Source: Blasia pusilla
Taxonomy: Eukaryota > Marchantiophyta > Marchantiopsida > Blasiales
Direction of reading: 5' to 3'
Length of the DNA: 64,000 nucleotides
Assembly (NCBI GenBank): GCA_050084515.1
Contig: CM114271.1
Span: forward strand, 64,418,001 to 64,482,000
Shown: positions 30,961 to 43,855 of the stretch, one piece after another
How the letters are laid out: each line of letters opens with the position of its first letter
How positions within the stretch are numbered: position 1 is the first letter of the stretch
The notes under the pieces: generated by a model
What the model was told of the DNA's origin: nothing
The model's database searches: none
Seen by the model: the letters and a program-made list of their open reading frames with translations, nothing else
Made by a program: the position numbers and the translations under genes

Positions 30961-33429
30961 CATGATGGGTATCTTGATTCTCATCCTTTTTCTTTCGTCT
31001 GTCTCATGTAAAAAGCTCTACCATCCGCGTGCTATAATATGTTTACATAGACTATGAATAATATTTACACTTCTATTTGCTTGATGTTCCACCTTCCATA
31101 TGTACTTCTTCCCAATATTCCTTCATAATCTGTTGGACTTCTCTAACCCCATCCAACAATATTTGGATAATTCATAAAAAATTTACAATATCAATAGTGG
31201 AATATATAGACCGAAAAAATATATGCAAATTATAACAAATATTATCCCTGAATGCTCCAATAATAAACTTGGAACACTCACCATAAACAAGAAAGATCAA
31301 TGTGCTAATCGAGATACCTTCAGTAATGAGGGTTATCTAGTGGCAAAACATACTCTCACTTATCAAGTTCAGCTATCAGTGGAGTAAAAAACTTCAAAAA
31401 CAAATTGAGAGAGAGAGAGACATTAAAGGAGGAATGAGATTGTGAGAGTATATAAAAAATGAGCAATTTTATATAGGGGAAGATGGAAGGAAAAGAATGA
31501 ACCCTTCATTTTTTTCCTCATCTACCCCCACTTACAATTCATTCCTCCATCTCCAACAATCACTATTTAGCAAATCTGATTTTGTTCTCCTAGCCCATTC
31601 TTTTTTCACATACCCTAACTTCTTTACCAACTTTTATTTCCAACTAACCTATTTTCCAATACAATTGTCCTATTCAATTTTATTTTAATATTCTTCTTTT
31701 CTCTCTCCACCAATACTATCCTCACTTCTTCAACTACGTAGAGGTAGTTTTTTTTCCTGTGGTCTAATTTTCCATTTTTTTAGCGCCCATTTTCCAACTC
31801 GACAAGTGAATCCCACTCTTGCTACCCTAGATATTGGCCTAGTCTTCTGCTTGACGAGTAAATATAGATGCTAACATGTAGTTGTCGGATCTCGTCAATC
31901 GCAAATCATCTAGTGTCCATAAACACCTTAACCAACCAAATACAAAGAAATCCATAAGGTGATCGGTGAACTTAACCAATGATCAATCACACACCCATGG
32001 GCATTGAGAACACATAAAGTGAACATCGAAAAACATCAGCAACAATCAAGCTAAAACAACAAGCACAAATAACTCACTACAATGACACATAAAGAAAGAT
32101 GGTAAAGGAATGAGTGTGCACATTGCAGAAATTTGAGGAAAATTCAGGTGCGCTTCATCTCTCATGTGCATGACTTGTGACGACCGCACACATGGCCTCT
32201 CACACGAATCCCTAACACAGATGCACACTGCAGAAGGCCATATCAATAGTCTGCATTATTCTGCACTCCACACGGCCGTGTTAGCAGGCACCGTAAATGC
32301 GTAGTTCATACATATGTGCCACGGCCGCGTGTATATGCTTACCCCGTAGACACCTAAACTAGGACATTCAAGGGCAACGTGTCTCCCTTGCCTACAGTTG
32401 GCCTGAATCCCGCCTACGTCGGGCTTGCAACGTGTTCTCTCCCTGCCCTATAACCTTAACTTGAGACCACACCTATCCTTGCGTCCAACACTTGCGCCAG
32501 TGATTTGAGTGCCAAAAAAATTGGGGTAGGGGACCGGATGGCAGGTTGGCAAACATGTCGTTTCATTGCAGCCTTGGTTGATAATTAGGATCATAATAAA
32601 GCTAAATTAACTGGTCTAAGATTTTACTTTTGAAATATTTCATTCTAGAGTTCATGATAGAGTGATTATATGTAATCTTATACTTGAAAAATTGCCCTAA
32701 TTTAAGAATTTCTCTCACCTCAAGGCTCAAGCAAAACAAACCATCTTTGTAAAATTTTCTAAATGCGTTCTGCTGAATTGAAATCCATATTCAAGGAATG
32801 GCAACCAACACGAAAAGTTGGAGTTTTGGTAATCAAGTAACCCCAATTGTACACGCAAATTATTTTGATGTTTGAGAATAGAATTAGTCATAAATTTTAG
32901 AGAGGAAAGGAAGTTAGTAGGGGGTTTTAGTGAGGGTTAGTAGGGATTTTAGGATAATTTTGTAAGCGATCGGAGGGAAAACTAGTACAATTTGAAAACG
33001 TGATAAAAAATACACTAAAGAGAACTATTATCTGGACACGATGAAAACCTCTAGAGTCGGGTCCTATGTACAAGTCGAAGGTCATGGCAACCTCATTTTT
33101 GCAAAAAAAAAAGCAAAAAAATTCAGTTGTTCAAGGTCGCCATCACACAAGACCATTTTTGCCCCCATAAGTTTTGGGCAAAAAAACTTGGCAACCCGAC
33201 TCGGCATGCATGGGACTCATCCCTTAGGAATATGACTTGATCATATCTTAAAAAGCTAAATAAATATCTAGAAAATTCATCTTTGTATTTGAAAATCATT
33301 CCTTTCAAACTATTTTTATGGACAAGGGAGAGAGGGATTATGGGAAGTAACAAGCAATTAAAATAAGATGTCCAATATTCCAAAATCAAATCACCACTTA
33401 AAAATTTATCAAAAAAGGTTGTACGGAAA
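30961..33429. other. AT-rich gene-poor stretch
   Basis: No coding similarity was recognised. It contains a short GA microsatellite (31409-31421) and long T-rich runs. A more GC-rich noncoding part lies around 32270-32520. Frames up to about 66 codons look random. Confidence 0.3.
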
Positions 33430-33720
33430 TGAACAAGTTCGAACATGCAAGGTCCGCACCCAAAGCCCGCCACGTAGCCCGCACCTGTTGCGCAACCCAC
33501 TAGTGCCCACAGTCGGCCCAAAACCACGCCTAAGTTTAGGGTTTAGGCTCTACACCCTAAATGTAGAGTTCGCAGTGCGGGCTTTGCGCAGGCATGAGTC
33601 CAACCAATGAGGACCAAGCCCACCTTACGGGCATGGTTGGGGTCGACCATGGACTCCAGGGCTCGGGTGCAGGCCGCAAGTACCCGAGCCCACATGCACA
33701 TGACACAAACTTTGTCCAAC
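33430..33720. repeat. GC-rich repeat block (CCCGCA/CGGGT type)
   Basis: The block is made of GCCCGCA, CCCGAGCCC and CGGGTGC words like the GC-rich ends of the fold-back element at 15830-16740 and the block at 36960-37285. It stands out sharply from AT-rich flanks. It may be a single arm of the same element family. Confidence 0.4.
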
Positions 33721-36200
33721 CTAAACATGATCCAAACATTATATGGGAGGAAATAAGGCTCTAGATTTGGTGGTTCGTTGGAGTTTGTGCGACAAGATCG
33801 AATGTTTGGAGATATGGGGTTATGAGTAAACCTTGCCGGTTACAATTCAAAATTTCTCTTTCGCTTGGAAGTTGCTAAAATTTTTAAGACTACCGGGGTA
33901 GCGAGTGTACTGACCTGAGTGTACTTTTTTGTATCTAGTATCTGTTTATGAACCAAAGTTTACCGTTTTCTGCTAACAAACGGACAAATGGAATCGATGG
34001 ATAATGTAGGATCAATTATCATGTTCTACTCTATTTACATCATCTATCGTCCTTTGAAAGAACAGAGTTTATTCCCATTTACTCCTCACTCCATCCTTGA
34101 CCATGAAGGAGATGACTTTCGGTCCATCTGCTCTCTGCAACTCGCTGGGGGTTCATAATGTCGGTGCAGTGTCCGGCTTAGTTGGGCTCCCGGTTTTCTT
34201 CTGGATCATCAATCCCTCACACTTCAACCAGCACCTCCAAGATGGCCTCTGATAGGACGTCTGCATCTGCTGGGGAAGAAGCCTCACCAATCTCTGATAG
34301 AGCTGTTAAAGAATTATGGGCCGATTCTGTCTTTGAAGCTAAGTTTTTTGTACACAATTGTGATATCGTCCCCAAACATGGTGAGGGAGGTTCTCAAAAC
34401 CCTAGATCAAGCGTTCAAGTTGCGGCCTCGAACTACTTTGGGAGAGTTGGTATATTAGAGTTGCCAAGATATAATTTTCACACCACACACTAGGGCCACT
34501 TTCTTATCATGCTTAGGGTGTGCTTGGAGTAACTCTTCACTACCATGTTCCTCACACACTACAAGGTAATCAGAAATTCAACTTGCTTCTAGTATTCTCT
34601 GCACACAATTGGATGCTTTTGTTTCAACTCTTTCCAGTCGACAAGACGCAGCTTGTTTCTATTCGAAGACCATAATCACCCAAGCTGCCATGAACAGTAG
34701 TTCTTTTGGAAGAGTTTCTGCTACTTGAACATAAAGTAGCACATACGTCCCCTTCCAGATTCTTTCACAATCACAGGGTTAAAACCTTTCTGAAACAGTT
34801 TACTTTTCATGGTCACGTGTACACAAAAGCAACCTCTAGGATTACCGAAGAGCACATGTTGGACTCGGAGGCATAAAGCAGATCTTAACTGCCTCTTATT
34901 AACAAGAGATCATTTGTGGTATCATAGCGTTCTTGAAGAAGGCTCCTAGTGAATAGCGCCATTGGGGCAGAGGAGATCTTACGGAGGGTGCATAGCATTT
35001 TTCCCGGAAGGTCGTCAAGGAAAACAGCCATTACTGGTCCAGACACTAGGACAGTTGGGCTCAGGATACCGTTCAATGAAAGTTATTACGGTCAGAAGAC
35101 ATCTGACAAAAGAAGGTGCTATGAAAGAGTCCCAAACATTGGCCTAAGAGTTCTGCATTGTACTTGGGAAGTTCATTCCTGAAGATTTCTCTCCTTTCGT
35201 ACGGAACCTAGATTAGGGGGTTGGGAGGAAACTGTATACAGAACACGGCCAAAGAAAATGTTGTGACCAACGCCGGCAATAACAAGGCACAATCCGCGGG
35301 GAATTCGAGTGGAGATTTTGTGGTGGCGGCTATTTACAAATGTGGATTTTGGTTAAAACCAAGTTGCTTTTGAATACGTTTTGGTGTCTTAGCTACACAC
35401 ACGTGGACGTGTAGTGGACATCTTGTTCTTTTGGTTATGTATAACTTCATACTCGTAGTGTAGAGTGCAGCGGTAGATATTTACCCTAGTTTTTTGGACA
35501 CAACCAATGGCTATTTACACGTAGATGGTTGTTGGTATGGACTTCTCTTGGTACTTCTTAAACTTTCCTTGCATATATTTTCAGTTAGCATTCCTTTACC
35601 TAGAGGCTACTTTGAATCCAAAAACCATTGCAATTGCAACTGTTTAACGTCCTCCCTTCTCTTATGAGTTCGTATGCAAGATAATAGGAAAGTGAACAAC
35701 TTACCAACTTCACCCTTAATGCAGTTTGAAGATCCGCTCGTCAACAACCAATGACAGCGAATCTTCAAACTCTGCATAGAATATGTAGGGGTGAAGCGAG
35801 AACATTCCTTGCATCTACATTGCTGGGAGAATAAAATAGATGGGAAGGAAAGAAACTTGCTATTTTGGAAAGCAGCATGTAATTTCTACATGGCTCAACC
35901 GTCCTATTGTAACTCCCCATCAACCTTTTTCCTCTAAACGCACGAGTAGGATATGTATATTGTCTTGCTTCATTCGAAATGACTTGACTTGCACGACCCA
36001 AGAATTCACTCAAGTGGGAGGGAATCGCATATCTGATTCTCTTCCATTGTCTAAAATACCCAGTTTTGACGTAGGCAACATTGCTGCGACTTCTACAATG
36101 CGGGCTCAATTTGCGGCTAGTCCTTTTGCAGCCTTTATATTCTCTTCAATTATGCAAGTTGTGCAACTAACAGTATGCAGCGTCATCCAGAAATTACCAA
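33721..36200. other. No recognisable gene
   Basis: The longest plus-strand frames (34182-34493 and 35840-36376) show no known domain, and the second runs into the MITE-like element at 36201. No splice-consistent exon chain was found. Nothing else stands out. Confidence 0.3.
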
Positions 36201-36491
36201 TAGGGGTGTTAAAGATCGGGCTATCCGGGATTTTAGGTTTCCCGGATCTCTCTACTCGAGGTTTCACCGGATCCCACACGGGTTGCTCTCTAGCTTCCCA
36301 CTTTGGCGTTCCCACGGACTCGGGGAGGCAGTTTTTTTTCAACTTTCTGTGTAGTTCACTTGGAATCAGGGATTGAAAAGGTGTGTTGTAAAGCTCCCAC
36401 CCCCTCCCTTCCGAAAGTAGCCCGGATGGCTTTCTGGGTCGGCCCCCTTAATTCGGGCGATTCCGGATAGGCCCGTCTTTGCCACCCCCTA
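36201..36491. mobile_element. MITE-like element with hAT-type terminal repeats
   Basis: The left end is TAGGGGTGTTAAAGATCGGG, and the right end read in reverse is TAGGGGGTGGCAAAGACGGG; the similarity extends ~33 bases inward (CTATCCGG in both). TAGGGGTG-type ends followed by CAAA/TAAA-GGG are common in plant hAT-derived MITEs. The 291-bp interior is noncoding. The 8 bp on either side (ATTACCAA, ATGTTGTA) do not match, so no intact target duplication is seen. Confidence 0.65.
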
Positions 36492-36959
36492 ATGTTGTAC
36501 TTCTGCAGACTGTAAGGGGCGCTAGAGTCACGATAGTTCAACTGGGACCACCCTAGGGACAATAGTTTTGTATGGGGCCTCTTAAGCAAATTACTCTCTG
36601 TAATTGTTGGAGCAAGTTTTCTGGTGTCATGATGCTAGAGCCTTCCTTCATTATTTTTGAGTATAGAGCCTCCGTACTAGACTAGAACTCTCATGTTGGT
36701 ACCTACATAGACAGCAGCAAGACTATCCCAACCCTCTTTAGATGTTCTAGCCTTACTTATCAATTGTATCTCCGACTCCGAAGTTTTCCTACCCCTTCTA
36801 CTCACAACATCAAACAAGTGTTTTATATCTTCATAAGTTGTAAGTAATCAACTAATCTCATAAGCTCTGTTAAGTTTATGAGATTAGGTGATCATGTTAT
36901 CCGGATGATCGTCATCCCTTTCCTCCGATATTTTCACTTCCACTTTACGTGAGATCAAG

Positions 36960-37285
36960 GTTGGCAAAGACAGTCCTCGTACATGCCTCGCCCGCACCCG
37001 AACCCGGGCTGAACCCGTGCAATGGGTGCCCGTAACGAGGGTGGGCTTGGCCCCATCTAGCGGGTCAAGCCTACAAGCCGCATGGCAGGCTGGAGGCGGG
37101 GCGGGTTTGGGGTCCGCATAGGGGGGGCTGGGGATGGCTGCATGGCGGGCTTCAAGCCCGCCCAAAGGGACTAAACCCACCCTGCGGCTCCGTCAGCAGG
37201 GGTCTATGCGACGGGCTTGAGTACTACCTGTGGGTACCCAGGCTAGCTAGCATGGGACGGACATGTCCGCGGACCGGTGTGAGAT
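36960..37285. repeat. GC-rich repeat block with GGACATGTCC
   Basis: The block has the same CCCGCAC/CGGGT/GGGCTTG vocabulary as 15835-16050 and 16560-16735, and ends with GGACATGTCCGCGGAC. The flanks are AT-rich. It is probably another arm or deleted copy of the fold-back element. Confidence 0.4.
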
Positions 37286-37426
37286 TAGATGAGGGTACCG
37301 CTTTCACAGCATGTGCGAATGTGATAGACTCAAATGCTCTCTTCTCAATGAAGAGAGAGATCTTATACATGAAAATTGTGACAATTTGAAATTTCTAGGT
37401 GAGATTGAGCTTCTAGCTGTTTGCCG

Positions 37427-37527
37427 GTAATGCCTCTCTTGAGGTTGTAACAATGAGCCGAGGAAGACCGTTACCAGTTTAAGAGAGGCATTACCGAGGT
37501 AACGCTGCTCCTCGGCTCATCGTTACA
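37427..37527. repeat. Two interleaved inverted repeats
   Basis: Arm a (37427-37440) is the exact reverse complement of a' (37481-37494). Arm b (37446-37464) pairs with b' (37509-37527) at 18 of 19 positions. The order a, b, a', b' is that of a pseudoknot and not of nested hairpins. It may have come from a duplicated and rearranged hairpin. It encodes nothing recognised. Confidence 0.75.
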
Positions 37528-39399
37528 CGGCTTTCCAGGCTTGTCCAGTGTTTACTCTCTATACTACATGGCATTGAAGGAATGGAGCTTGAGCTCATCG
37601 TCTTGCATTACACCTGCCAGATGCAAAGGTGAATTTGAGTTCCCGCATTGGTAGAGGCTAAATGGGACTTCGAATGGAAGTTTTGCACCTATCACTCATT
37701 CGAGCACGGTTGGTGAAAGTTTGAAAACCTACATGTCATGTAAAAGAACATGTCGAAGCCCTTTCCCTTCCACAGGATAGACCTGATCCCCCCCACTTAG
37801 TGAGGAGAGAATGTGAAAAAAAGGACTTCAATATTAATTTCACAATCTGTAAGAGACCAGTGCAAATTGTGTGGAATCAGAGGGATCATGGCAATCACTA
37901 GAACGTTTCCGCTTTATCCTTTTTGTGGTTGTCATGTATACTTACTGTATCGCAATCGGAGATCACCAGATCACTTGAGGCGAGCGTTAGCGATAACGCA
38001 CTCATCTGGAATCCTCTTCTCGATCCTCGTCGTCGAGATGGTAATCTCCCACACACAAGGCTAAATCCAAAACAAGCGCACTCGGGTCAGAAAAGTCTCT
38101 AACCGAACTCGAAGAAAAATTGCATCTCGCTAGATCATGAGATTCAAAGCTCCTGAATGTCATGTGCTAGTAACACCCAAGTGAGTGTGTCCAGACCTAG
38201 CCCAAGTAAACCTCCAAGACTTTCTGTCTTGATCACATTAATGAGTTTTGCACTTGCTCATACATATGTATATCTACAAATGTCGATCTCGGAATCATGC
38301 CGGACGTACTCGAGCCTGAAAGCAAGACTTGATCATAGACGATCTCCTCAGACTCGTGATGATAGAATGCTCAAAAACCGAGAGTTGAGGGGAAGGACAG
38401 GAGTGAACTTTATATCAAGTAGAAATCTGCCAGAGTCACGTCTGATAACAGTCCAGAGCTGCAGCAATGACTAATCTAAAAAGCTAATATTCCAGATGAG
38501 CACTAGCTTTAGCAGTTATTCCCTACTTGTGTGAATCGTATGGATGGCAGAATGGCTACCAGTCGTCTAAAGAATCTATGACCTAAGTACCACTCTCTCG
38601 CTGGCGATTCATGTAGGTCTTGGAGCTGACTCATATGAATGTCATCATAGACGCCTTACGAGTTTCGACTGTTGTTTTGGCTTTTGGGACGTCCCGAAAA
38701 CATACGTGATGCCAGTGGACAAACCTGGACCTAGCAATCTGAACGATGTTTTGAAGAAACTATTGCAAGGCTGTAGTGGTCAGTGAAGAAGCAAGCTCAT
38801 CTGTATCACTACTTTCTCAATCGCAGACGTCGACTTAAACCACCTTTGGACCTGACGAGTAGTGCAGTTTCATTTGATGCAAGACCCGAATTCATGTGGA
38901 ATCCGACGCCTTGGACCCACTGTATTCGAGTTCTCAGCACAAATTTTCCATCTTTCGACGTCTGCAACTGTAGAAGAGCTGTCAGCCTTCCAACTCACCG
39001 AACATTCGTTAACTTTCGTGCTTTTAAAACACACTCTGCTTCACCGCGCGTCTTTGCGGTGCAGAGGACTCTGAACAGGATCCCTTGTCCACGTGTATAC
39101 CTGGTCAAGAGCGCTCACCAGATGCGTTCGTTAAGGCGTAGCAATCAAAAATTTGGGCAAATCAATCAGGGTCGGGATATGAATAGTCGATCAGTACATC
39201 TGAAACACCTCGATCCAAGAACACAGGATTATTCTATCTGAAGAAATGTCATCTCGGCGAACAGCTCCAGAACTGCGTTTACAAAGATATCCGGATCCAC
39301 ACGACCAGGTTGTCTATCTAGGGAAGGTCAGCGTCGAAGAGCGGGCTAGTTAAATCGGCACGGAGGGGAAAGAAAATCGATTGGAAAGGGGTCCACAAA
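37528..39399. other. Intergenic DNA, 3' side of the GT2 gene
   Basis: The longest frame (38783-39241, plus) has no known domain and is rich in Arg and Pro in a way typical of chance frames. It should include the 3' UTR and terminator of the minus-strand GT2 gene. No clear poly(A) signal was located. Confidence 0.3.
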
Positions 39400-42300
39400 T
39401 CAAAAGGCGGCCACTCTGCAGAATGATTGATCGGCTCCGGAATTGATGAAGTACAGCACCCCGGCCCAGAAAATGAGAGTCCCATACGATATCACCTCGT
39501 AGAATACCACGGACCAGTACCACTTCGGGGCGCAATCCTCAGGGCTGAACAACGGGACTCCGTCTTTGCTGTATCGGAGGAGAGACTTGCGCTCCGAAGG
39601 CTTGTAACCGGTGGGCCACAGAATGAACATCACCGGGAGCATCATGTGCGCGCAGGTGGTAAGCACAAAGTATGAGATGCCGACAACATAGAAGCTTTCC
39701 CTGCAGTCGTCCATCCCATGTCGGGTAACCAAAATGTAACCTCTACACAGAACCACCGTCACGACCACCGCGGTATAGCAGAGATGGAATCGCACATGGT
39801 TGAGCTGGCCGACCAGTTTCACGAACGCTGACTTATTTCCCTTGCTGGCGTTGCGGTCAATGTTGCTGGTGGGCACGAACTTGAAGGTAGAATTATAATT
39901 GAACAATGTCTCCATGATCATCTTGAAGAAGACTGGAGTCATCCACCAGAAAGTGGATTCATCACGGTTGCGGCTCTGGACGGATTGGGGCACCGACAGC
40001 CAACTGCACAGCCACGAGAGGCGCCAGAGGATGAGGTTGTACGCAAGACTGGCGAAGAGTTGGCGATTCTCGACGTCCGATCCGATTTGGAAGTTGGGCC
40101 GGAAGAGAAGAGCCCCAACCATGGTTGACACGAGCAACATGTTGACGATGGAGAGGAAGTAGAATCCTGAGTGCCAGAAATAGAGGACTTTGAGGACGAA
40201 GTTGAGTTTGCTTTTCTTGCCGAGCATCACTTTCCATGTGGATTTGAACTGCTGCATTGCTCCCTGACCCCACCTTGTGCGCTGCTTGATGTATCCTTCA
40301 AACGTCCATGGAGTGAGTCCGATTTGTAGCTTCTCGTTGAGGTAGACCGATCGGTAGCCTTCCTTGAACAGAGCATAGGCAGTGGTAGTGTCTTCGGTGA
40401 TCGATTGCGGTTGGAATCCACCGATTTGGTTCAGATGCTTCCGCCTGAAGAGAGCTCCGGTGCCGATGCAGGAAGCGCAGCCCATAGAATCCCTGTGCAC
40501 CAACACCTTATCGTACCCGAGCACGCACGCGTCATTCAGCGGATCACCGAGGGGGAGATTGTAGAATGACTGGGGAATCTGCACGAAGGAGACGTCGGGG
40601 GAGTTCACGATGTGCGGCAGAAGTCTCCGCAGGAAAGACGGATGTAAGATCATGTCAGCGTCCATCATCACAACATACTCAGAATTGGAGTGCTCCAAAC
40701 CGTAGTTCATGTTTCCACATTTGAAGTGGTGCGGGACTCCTGGGATCTGTACAAGATTCAAGCATAATTTTACAATTATAACTTTTGTCCATGCATACTA
40801 TTACGAAGGGTTCTGCGCAAGAATAGATTTGGACGGGACGCAACAAAATATGACTTGACCAGGACGTTACGGTACAAATAGACTGAGGAGCGGTCCTCTG
40901 GCGCTGAGACAAATCTTTTATGGCCAAATAATGCATATATTTCCAGGGATAGCAGGAATGCGAAATTACAAATCTTCTCGTTCAAATTGATGGCAATTAA
41001 AGAGTCACATCCTGTGGCGATCCATATCACAAACTAGATGACGATAGACGCAAAATCCATGCAAAGAAAATTGAGGTGGACTAGATGCGTTCAAAGGCCT
41101 TCAAAATCGATGGCGTCGGTACATGTCCGAATTCCTCGGTCAAGTGATTCTTCCCGCGGATCGACTGATCCACAATTTGCAAAACGACCAGGCACTCGAT
41201 GAACAGCAACATCCGGGTCTCGTAATCTTACGGGATTGAGAAACAGGAGCGCCAGCTTTAGAGTTCGACAGAATGGAATCGAATACCAAAACTGTCCACA
41301 TGGAATTTTGAGGGATTCGATCAGAAACGACCGAATTAAAGTAGCTTTCGGAATCCTCGACAGCTTCAAGCTCGAGAAAAAAAATTGGCGCCAGGCGTAG
41401 GCTTCACGAATTAAAGCATGCGCAAAGTCCATTTCCGAGTGATACACTCTCGATCTCATGTGCCAGATGCCCTCGTCTTGAAGGGCTACGAGATAGAAGC
41501 CCCCCGTACGCTCCATAATACAATGAAAGCGAAAGCTCAACCAAACCCTTCCCCAGCATCCCTCCCGTGAGTAAAATCTAGTTCGGAAGCCCCTCCCTCA
41601 AAATTTAAAATCAACATGAAAATACTCTAGTTGAGATGTGTATTTGGATATACATCTCAACTAGGTCTGAAGAGCTTGAGATCGCGCCACAATACAGAGA
41701 GACAAGGCCAGGCTACAAGCTCAAAACGGTTCAAATTATATTTTCACAAGTGCTTAAGTAAGTTACTGACTACTTAGTTAATTAGCGTGCAGGATCGATG
41801 CGGTATCTATGGAACTAGAGGAATGTTCGATCGTTTTGGTCTCCAGACTTCGGGACAGACTAAGAATGTGACGATGGAACGAACCCAGGAAATTCCGAAA
41901 TGTGTGCCGACCGTTTCGAGACGAAATATTCACAGGGGGGAACAACGAGGCTCGGACCGTAATTATAGACATGTAAGATTTTGTGCTGATTGGGGAACGT
42001 ACGTTGGAGACATACCTTTTTGCGTCGAAGATACATGACCTGCCCTCCAGTCTCCACTTGCAAAGCCTCGCTGAAAGCCTTGAGGTCGTCATCGCCGCCG
42101 TCGTCGAGCACGAGCACCTTGAATCGATCCTTGGGGTAATCGAGGGCCATGGCGGCGAGTACGCTTTCCTTGGGGATGTCGGTAGGCTCCTTGCAGCACG
42201 GAATAAAAATGTGCACAGTCGGATAGTAGTGCCCATCTAGCTGAATTTCAGGGCGTTTGATGGGAGGCAGAAAGCTATCGATGGAAGCCACCACATTGCT

Positions 42301-42618
42301 GAAAAAGTAAAGACACTCCAAACACAGCACCAGTAAAAGCCATGGAGATTCCAAGACGTGGCTTGAGTACTTCCAGTACAGCCTCCCTTTGTGAAATATG
42401 TAGCTCAAATTCGCACAGAGATGCGCCGCCACAAACAAACTAGCCAGCGCGTGAACGAACAGCTTCCGTGAGTATCCTGCACCGGTGGCGTCTACAACCC
42501 CGATCTTGGTCTTGAACTCGAATAGCGTCGGCTTCTCCTTTTCTCTATCAAAATCCTGTGTGGAGAGCAAAAATGTGCTCTCTTGATCTTGCATCACTCT
42601 CACACTCTCTAGTCCCAT
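39400..42618 (-). CDS. GT2 processive glycosyltransferase, cellulose-synthase-like (two exons)
   Basis: Exon 1 is 42618-42016 (201 codons) with donor AAG-GTATGT. Exon 2 is 40746-39400 with acceptor TTGTACAG. The 1269-bp intron is in phase 0 and the product has 649 residues. After two N-terminal helices (about 52-74, 92-111) comes PTVHIFIPCCKEPTDIPKES, then VLDDGGDD (Asp172-173, UDP binding). Next are VMMDADM (DxD, 230-232), SITEDTTTA (TED, 318-320) and IKQRTRWGQG (QxxRW, 356-360), then several further helices. All catalytic motifs are intact. It would polymerise a beta-glycan across the membrane. The short D-to-DxD spacing and absence of the plant CESA inserts and zinc RING make it more like bacterial BcsA or fungal GT2 proteins than plant CESA. 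The start is the first ATG before the first helix. The substrate is unknown. Confidence 0.85.
41627..41664. repeat. Hairpin inside the GT2 gene intron
   Basis: CTAGTTGAGATGT (41627-41639) pairs with ACATCTCAACTAG (41652-41664), with a 12-base AT-rich loop. It lies in the intron of the GT2 gene. It is probably a small mobile-element footprint. Confidence 0.7.
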
Positions 42619-43479
42619 ATTTCAATTTGGGAGCCGAGTCCACAGGATCCAATCCAAATCGACCGAACGCGACGGAAAACAGCTGACCCGCTTCCCGACC
42701 AATTCTCGTGCATGAGACTCTCCGAGAGATTCTACGAATTCGATCCGACCAATCTGTACGTTTCTCTATGCTCTAATATCACTTGAATCACCCGATCCTG
42801 GAGTTGAATGGATCCCTCCCCAAATCCTAGTCCAGCTCGTGAAGTCCGGTCCCACTCCACGACCAAAATGATCGATTTCAACCCCGGAACTCGTACCACG
42901 AGAGAGAGAGAGCTAGCTGATTCGACTGTCGTGCGACTCACAAGAGAAAGTTCACATCCAAAGGCTGCAGAATAACTTGCATTCTGCAGCCTCTGCACTC
43001 AGAATCGCCTCTGCACTCAGAATCGCCTACTAGTGAGGGCCGTAATAATATTTGGTTTTGCAATTTGATCTTCACCTTAAGTCGGTCTAAGACCCCCCCC
43101 CCCTTCACAGAGTTCCAGTCTTCCAGAGCACAGTGATGAGCTCTAGACGACGGTGGCTGGGAGGAGGTGAGTCGTCCCCACAGTACAATGGCCAAAACCT
43201 TCAAAACTTATAGCAGCTCCCCCCCCCCCACCTCTTGTCAGAGCTCGCCTGGGCCCCGCGCATTTCGATTGGCTGTAGGCCCGTGGGCCCCGCTCATCCG
43301 CAGTCTTCGATTGGCACACGTAGGCGCATTTCCAACTATTGACGGGTGGGGCACTCGCGTCTCGTTTGAGGAGCAACCTTCCCTCGCCACTCTACCATTT
43401 AGTTGTACTGTCTCTATCGAACGAACGAACGAACAGTCAGCCCCTTCACTTTGCTTCTCGAGTGAGCGTCCCGAGTAAT
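42619..43479 (-). promoter_or_regulatory. Upstream region of the GT2 gene
   Basis: The 5' flank contains a GA/TC microsatellite (42900-42914), a tandem short repeat CACTCAGAATCGCCT (about 42994-43028) and two C homopolymers (43087-43096, 43218-43229). Microsatellites of this kind are usual in plant 5' UTRs. No TATA box could be placed with confidence. GAAC tetranucleotides repeat at 43421-43433. Confidence 0.3.
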
Positions 43480-43855
43480 CCACATAAATGTGCCACTCCT
43501 TGCGCCAAACAACATTTTCAAAATGTTGGCCATCACCTCCTGCCCAAATTGGGGCATGACCATGTGAAAATCGACAAAGGTATGCGGTCAAGGTCATTCC
43601 TTTCCACCAACATACTCGCTAGCTAGCGTAGACCTATGGAGAGGACGATGCCGTAGAAGCTAAAAGTTTTTGTGCCATTCCTGGTGCCAAAGAACTTTGT
43701 GAGAGCGGTGGAAATCACCCCTAGATTTCCAATTGGACGTATTACACTTAAAATCGCCAAAGGTATGCCGTCAAAAACATTCCTTTCCACTAGGCAATAT
43801 AGGTTTGTGGACTAATATGGAGAGGAAGATGAGCATAGAAGCTAAAAGTATGTAT
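43480..43855 (+). repeat. Tandem duplication, ~186-bp unit, two copies
   Basis: Two successive units share the block AAAATCG(A/C)CAAAGGTATGC (43565 and 43751), then CATTCCTTTCCAC, TATGGAGAGGA-GATG and TAGAAGCTAAAAGT, plus GTGCCA-TCCT-GCCAAA before it. The spacing of 186 bp sets the period. The region is noncoding and the copies are well diverged. Confidence 0.75.

Noticed and set aside
35840-36376. 178-codon plus-strand frame
   Set aside because: The second half is the left part of the MITE-like element at 36201, and the rest has no domain or codon pattern of a gene.
38783-39241. 152-codon plus-strand frame 3' of the GT2 gene
   Set aside because: Arg-rich, no recognisable domain, no supporting signals; likely chance.
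41091-41540. 149-codon minus-strand frame inside the GT2 intron
   Set aside because: It lies wholly between the well-supported splice sites of the GT2 gene and shows no domain. It is treated as intron sequence.
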